Shown: positions 61,141-64,000 of the stretch, in pieces
How positions within the stretch are numbered: position 1 is the first letter of the stretch
Layout of the letters: every line of letters starts with the position of its first letter
Source of the DNA: Pseudopedobacter sp035496935
GTDB taxonomy: Bacteria; Bacteroidota; Bacteroidia; Sphingobacteriales; Sphingobacteriaceae
Direction: 5' to 3'
Assembly: GCA_035496935.1 (NCBI GenBank)
Contig: DATJED010000023.1
Span: 496,001-560,000, forward strand
Length of the DNA stretch: 64,000 bases
Notes under the pieces: model-generated
What the model saw: only the letters and a program-made list of their open reading frames with translations
Databases searched by the model: none
Told to the model about the DNA's origin: nothing
Position numbers and translations under genes: made by a program

Positions 61141-61159
61141 ATACTGATTAAATTCTGAA
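61141..61159 (-). promoter_or_regulatory. predicted response-regulator site upstream of PAP2 gene 2
   Basis: ATACTGAT (61141) and ATTCTGAA (61152): half-sites with 11-bp period. In the direction of the gene they read TTCAGAAT-N3-ATCAGTAT, 36-54 bases upstream of the start codon, the same distance as for the PepSY-like gene. Confidence 0.5.
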
Positions 61160-61474
61160 TTTAGAAAGTCATCAAAATACTTTTAGTTAACTAGTGAAAT
61201 GTGTATTCTCTATCTTCTTCCCTACTTTCTAAAAACAACCATAAGCTGAAACTAGTAACAAATATTTTGAGCTGGGGCGAGCTCTAATAAATTAACGTTT
61301 TGCTAACTCAAAAAGGGCTACATCAGCCTTTCGCCTTTAAAAGAATAATATTTTTTAATAAGTAGGCTTATTGACTTTAATTTAATCTTTCCTAACAAGT
61401 CTAAAGATTCTAATAAGTATCATGATTTACGAAAAATAAAAACACTAAATATGCACATGTATTTCACTGCTTCC

Positions 61475-61528
61475 AGCGCCCACGACTTCGGAGTTTGGGC
61501 GCTATAAAAATCGTTTGTGACACAAACG
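61475..61528. other. two adjacent perfect inverted repeats
   Basis: AGCGCCCA / TGGGCGCT (61475-61482 and 61496-61503) forms an 8-bp stem, followed by CGTTTGTG-A-CACAAACG (61512-61528), an 8-bp palindrome with a one-base centre. Neither has a T-run, so these look like protein-binding or structural sites rather than terminators. Confidence 0.4.
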
Positions 61529-61892
61529 GACATCTTGCCGATTTCAGGAACAGAGAAATCTCACTTTTTTCACAAGTCCTAAAAGATGGTATTTGAAAGG
61601 CCACAATTTAGAAAATCGAAATATAATAATTGGCTGTTGAAACGACAAATTCAAAGCCGTTTCTAAAGAAGCAGATACTAGAAGTTATATAGAATTTAAC
61701 CTGCATGTCTCACAAACAGTCTCTGTTAATCAGACTCATTCTCTCGAATTTATACTTGACAAAACACCAAAAAATCTGTATTTTTAAGCTTAATTTGCAG
61801 TTAACCAAAACACAAGATTTAAAGTGGAGTTCGCCGGGAGTTCAAGGAATAATTAAAATTAACCACCTTATAAACAGGTATTTAACAACAAA

Positions 61893-61972
61893 GTTCGAAT
61901 CCCTCGCTCTCCGCTTCAAAGCGTATTAAAACACATTAAAAGCCTGCAAATCAGATGATTGCAGGCTTTTTT
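61893..61972. repeat. right attachment-site repeat (tRNA 3' fragment plus original terminator)
   Basis: 22 bases of tRNA-Ser 3' end (61893-61914), 20 diverged bases, then 38 bases with the terminator hairpin (61935-61972). The tRNA fragment is not followed by CCA here. This is probably the original chromosomal 3' end displaced by integration. Confidence 0.9.
61941..61972 (+). terminator. terminator, right copy
   Basis: The same 9-bp stem (AGCCTGCAA / TTGCAGGCT) and T-run as at 46371-46402. Confidence 0.85.
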
Positions 61973-62150
61973 TCTTCTAAAGAAACCTTTACAAATAGCA
62001 GTCACCATACAGACTACAATAAAAAACACATTTGCTTTAAATGAGATGAATATTTTGAATTATTATTAATCGCCGGACATAAGGTTACTAAATATAATGT
62101 AAAAATATCGTGTTACCACGTTTTAAATCGATTTACTTTCCTTATTTAAT

Positions 62151-62158
62151 TATCTTTG
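62151..62158 (+). promoter_or_regulatory. candidate -7 box of the response regulator gene at 62229
   Basis: TATCTTTG matches TAnnTTTG, 71 bases upstream of the start codon. A clear TTTG at -33 is lacking. Confidence 0.4.
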
Positions 62159-62228
62159 TGTACGGAAACACATTTTGTGTATATTCACTAATAATTAGTT
62201 ACTGTAACGGAAATTTAATTTCTTAGCA

Positions 62229-62693
62229 ATGTCAGACAAAAAAATTACGATACTCTACGTAGATGATGAAGAAAATAATCTTATTTCATTTAAAGCTAAT
62301 TTTAGAATTAAATATAAAGTTCATATTGCAATTAGCGGAGACGAAGCACTAACGGTTTTAGAGAAATATCCGATTGATGTAATTATTACGGATCAACGGA
62401 TGCCTAAAATGACCGGTGTGGAGTTTCTTGAAAAAGTACTTGTAAACTATCCTGATCCTATGCGGATACTTTTAACTGGATACGCAGATATGAATGCAGT
62501 GGTTGATGCCGTAAATAAAGGTAAAATATTTCACTATTTAACTAAACCCTGGAACGAAGAAGAACTGGATATGACCATTAAGCGAGCATACGAGGTTCTT
62601 TTAGAAAAACGTGAAGTTGAAAGCATGAATGAAAAACTAGCCACTTCCAATGACCAATTAGAATTTTTGTTACGTCAAAAATTATTGTCCTAA
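62229..62693 (+). CDS. response regulator with C-terminal coiled coil
   Basis: The 154-aa protein has a receiver (D12/D13, phosphoacceptor D55 in VIITDQRMPKMTG; LLTGYADMNAVVDAVNKGKIFHYLTKPW) and a C-terminal helix (about 128-154) likely to form a coiled coil. Such receivers in other proteins are joined to HD-GYP or kinase modules; here the output module is absent. It is convergent with the next gene, with a 4-base overlap. Confidence 0.9.
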   Translation: MSDKKITILYVDDEENNLISFKANFRIKYKVHIAISGDEALTVLEKYPIDVIITDQRMPKMTGVEFLEKVLVNYPDPMRILLTGYADMNAVVDAVNKGKIFHYLTKPWNEEELDMTIKRAYEVLLEKREVESMNEKLATSNDQLEFLLRQKLLS

Positions 62694-63085
62694 TCTTCCG
62701 GTATCATTTGAACAGCCTTAACTAAAGCTTCAAAGGTATAAGGCTTTTTTAGTACGGTTATAACCGATTCACATTCGGAAATTTTACTGACATCTGTTTT
62801 ATTTAAAGAAGAAGTTATGGGTATAATTTTATAATTATTTTTAATTTCTTCAGATAAATTTTCAAACTCCTCAATAAACTGAAAACCATTCATCACAGGC
62901 ATCATGATATCTAAAAGCACAACTGTAATAGCATCTGTATTTTTAGTGTTTTTAATGAAATCTAAGGCGGAAAAAGCATTATAAAAAATATTTATATTAA
63001 TATCCGCCTCTATTTTTTGGATAAGTTTCTCTGCTATATAACAGTCTAATTCTCTATCGTCTATGATAATAAATGATAATTTCAT
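62690..63085 (-). CDS. single-domain response regulator
   Basis: The 131-aa receiver has D9/D10, phosphoacceptor D59 in VVLLDIMMPVMNG, PITSSLNKTD and the conserved lysine in VLKKPYTFEA. No output domain. It lies 5 bases after the stop of the REC-kinase gene, same strand, so it is probably its partner. The stop overlaps that of the opposing receiver gene. Confidence 0.9.
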   Translation of the reverse strand: MKLSFIIIDDRELDCYIAEKLIQKIEADININIFYNAFSALDFIKNTKNTDAITVVLLDIMMPVMNGFQFIEEFENLSEEIKNNYKIIPITSSLNKTDVSKISECESVITVLKKPYTFEALVKAVQMIPED

Positions 63086-63090
63086 ATGCG

Positions 63091-64000
63091 TTATTTATGA
63101 GGTATAACAACGGTAAAAGTAGTTCCCTCGTTTAAAGTGGAATTTACATCAATTGTGCCATTTAACCTTGAAACTGCACTCTTGACATTAAACAACCCTA
63201 GGCCTGAACCCGATTCCTGAACATGCGCTCTAAAGAAGAGGTCATAGATTTCACCTATATATTTTTTATCTATACCTGTGCCGTTGTCGGCAACTACTAT
63301 TGTAGTTGATCCACGGAACACTTCTATGCTTAATGTTACTTTTTTGTAACGTTCGTCCTTTCTCTGATATTTAAAAGCATTGGTTAGCAGGTTATTAATA
63401 ATTAAGTTAATAGATACCAAATCGTTCCAAAAGGATTCGTCTTGCTTGATATCTATTTTAAAATCTATTTGCGCAGCTTTTGCATAGACCGCAAATATAG
63501 CTTCGATTTCTTTTACAACTTCCTTAAAATCAATCGCTATTATTTTCAACTGGCCTCTTTCAAGACTGTAATAATCATGCATGTTTAATATAAAAGTATC
63601 TAACTTCAAGACAGATTTATCCATCAAAGCTAAAATCTCTCTGATTTCCTTAATATCATCACTTTTTAACGCAAGATCGATAGCCCCTGAAATTCCAACA
63701 AGTGGACCTCTTATATCATGACTTACACTGTAGGCGAATTTATCCAGTTCAACATAAGCTTTTCGTAATTCTTCGTTTTTAATGGCCAACATGGAATTTG
63801 CCAAATAAAATTTATTGGACTCTTCAATTGCCGAAATAATATCTGAATCTGCCCAAGGTTTTTTTACATATCTAAAAACATGTCCTCTGTTTATCGACTC
63901 TATCACCGACTCAATATCGGTATAAGCTGTTAATAAAATTCTTATTGGATGTGGGTGGATGCTTCTAATTTCTTCGAAAAACTCAACCCCCGTTTTTTCT
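63091..64000 (-). CDS. hybrid receiver-histidine kinase (5' end outside the window)
   Basis: At least 303 codons; the frame remains open to the window edge (KTGVEFFEEIRSIHPHPIRILLTAYTDIESV is readable up to the boundary), i.e. the C-terminal half of a receiver domain. Then HisKA (FAYSVSHDIRGPLVGISGAID) and HATPase_c (INNLLTNAFKYQ, VADNGTGID, GSGLGLFNVKSAV). No membrane segment. The layout REC-HisKA-HATPase with a downstream single-domain receiver suggests an intracellular phosphorelay. Confidence 0.88.
   Translation of the reverse strand, partial: EKTGVEFFEEIRSIHPHPIRILLTAYTDIESVIESINRGHVFRYVKKPWADSDIISAIEESNKFYLANSMLAIKNEELRKAYVELDKFAYSVSHDIRGPLVGISGAIDLALKSDDIKEIREILALMDKSVLKLDTFILNMHDYYSLERGQLKIIAIDFKEVVKEIEAIFAVYAKAAQIDFKIDIKQDESFWNDLVSINLIINNLLTNAFKYQRKDERYKKVTLSIEVFRGSTTIVVADNGTGIDKKYIGEIYDLFFRAHVQESGSGLGLFNVKSAVSRLNGTIDVNSTLNEGTTFTVVIPHK

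Larger units (their letters stand above)
61106..61892. other. gene-free right end of the island
   Basis: About 790 bases with no credible gene. A 74-codon frame that runs through the tRNA repeat has no homologous features and is not accepted. Visible structures: the response-regulator site at 61141-61159, the hairpin pair at 61475-61528 and a GTGGAGT at 61824-61830. Confidence 0.6.
46323..61914. mobile_element. integrative genomic island in tRNA-Ser
   Basis: The island is about 15.6 kb. It begins in the 3' end of tRNA-Ser and ends at a copy of the same 22 bases. The integrase gene lies next to the tRNA end, pointing inward. Cargo: integrase, hipBA, a decayed wHTH/nucleotidyltransferase pair, and an envelope block with an RND pump and its two-component system. 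No conjugation or replication genes are visible, so it may be a non-self-transmissible island or a remnant. Confidence 0.85.

Noticed and set aside
61893..61914. Second intact tRNA-Ser gene
   Set aside because: Only the last 22 bases are present; no anticodon arm or 5' half.
46595..61914. Conjugative element with transfer genes
   Set aside because: No relaxase, coupling protein or type-IV-secretion genes were recognised between the attachment repeats.
61705..61929. 74-codon frame crossing the tRNA-Ser 3' fragment
   Set aside because: It runs through the attachment repeat, has no family features and no ribosome-binding or promoter signal; read as chance.
1..64000. CRISPR array or cas genes
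   Set aside because: No regularly spaced repeats of 24-40 bases and no Cas-like protein were found.
1..64000. rRNA operon, riboswitch or large structured RNA
   Set aside because: No rRNA segments or recognisable riboswitch cores were seen; only one tRNA.

Overview
The window looks like chromosomal DNA from a member of the Bacteroidota, most likely the Sphingobacteriaceae (Pedobacter-like). The evidence is two large TonB-dependent-receptor-type proteins, lineage-typical families (DUF5606, DUF4290, DUF2911, DUF4249), promoters of the TTTG / TAnnTTTG type, and almost no Shine-Dalgarno sequences. This is inferred from gene content; no 16S gene is present.

Positions 1-46250 are mostly ordinary chromosome. 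In order: a sigma-54 response regulator; a dlgD-like dehydrogenase; a radical-SAM/TIGR03915 pair; Hsp20; a thioesterase; a minus-strand run with a conserved unknown, an NA37 nucleoid-associated protein, a histone-deacetylase-family enzyme and a TspO-like membrane protein; a membrane-anchored MutS-like ATPase; an OmpA lipoprotein; a single-domain receiver; rlmH with a 40-aa membrane microprotein; mqnC; scpB; a GNAT protein; DUF5606 plus cyclophilin; truC; a secreted Gly-rich protein with a receptor-like barrel; dps; an NfeD-type protease; LysM protein plus udk; DUF4290; murA; DUF2911; a TonB receptor with a DUF4249 lipoprotein; cydAB; bioA-NUDIX-CDF; an aspartate aminotransferase; a PAS kinase; and ppc.

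Positions 46323-61914 form a 15.6-kb integrative island in the 3' end of tRNA-Ser(UGA). A 22-bp copy of the tRNA 3' end and a 38-bp copy of its terminator recur, with identical spacing, at the far end (61893-61972). The island carries a tyrosine recombinase next to the tRNA, a hipBA toxin-antitoxin operon with a 14-bp inverted-repeat operator, a decayed wHTH/nucleotidyltransferase module, and on the right an envelope block. That block is one tight operon (HD hydrolase, TolC, adaptor, RND pump, OmpR-type regulator, histidine kinase) plus EamA, two PAP2 phosphatases and a frameshifted PepSY-like gene.

The observation I rate highest is that four transcription units of the envelope block have the same two-half-site element upstream (consensus, in gene direction, TTCAGAAT-N3-TTCAGAAT, 11-bp period), which is the geometry bound by OmpR-family regulators. 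The island therefore appears to carry its own sensor, regulator, binding sites and effectors as a self-contained envelope-stress regulon.

After the island the chromosome resumes with a receiver-protein cluster (62229-64000): two small response regulators and a REC-histidine kinase cut by the window edge.
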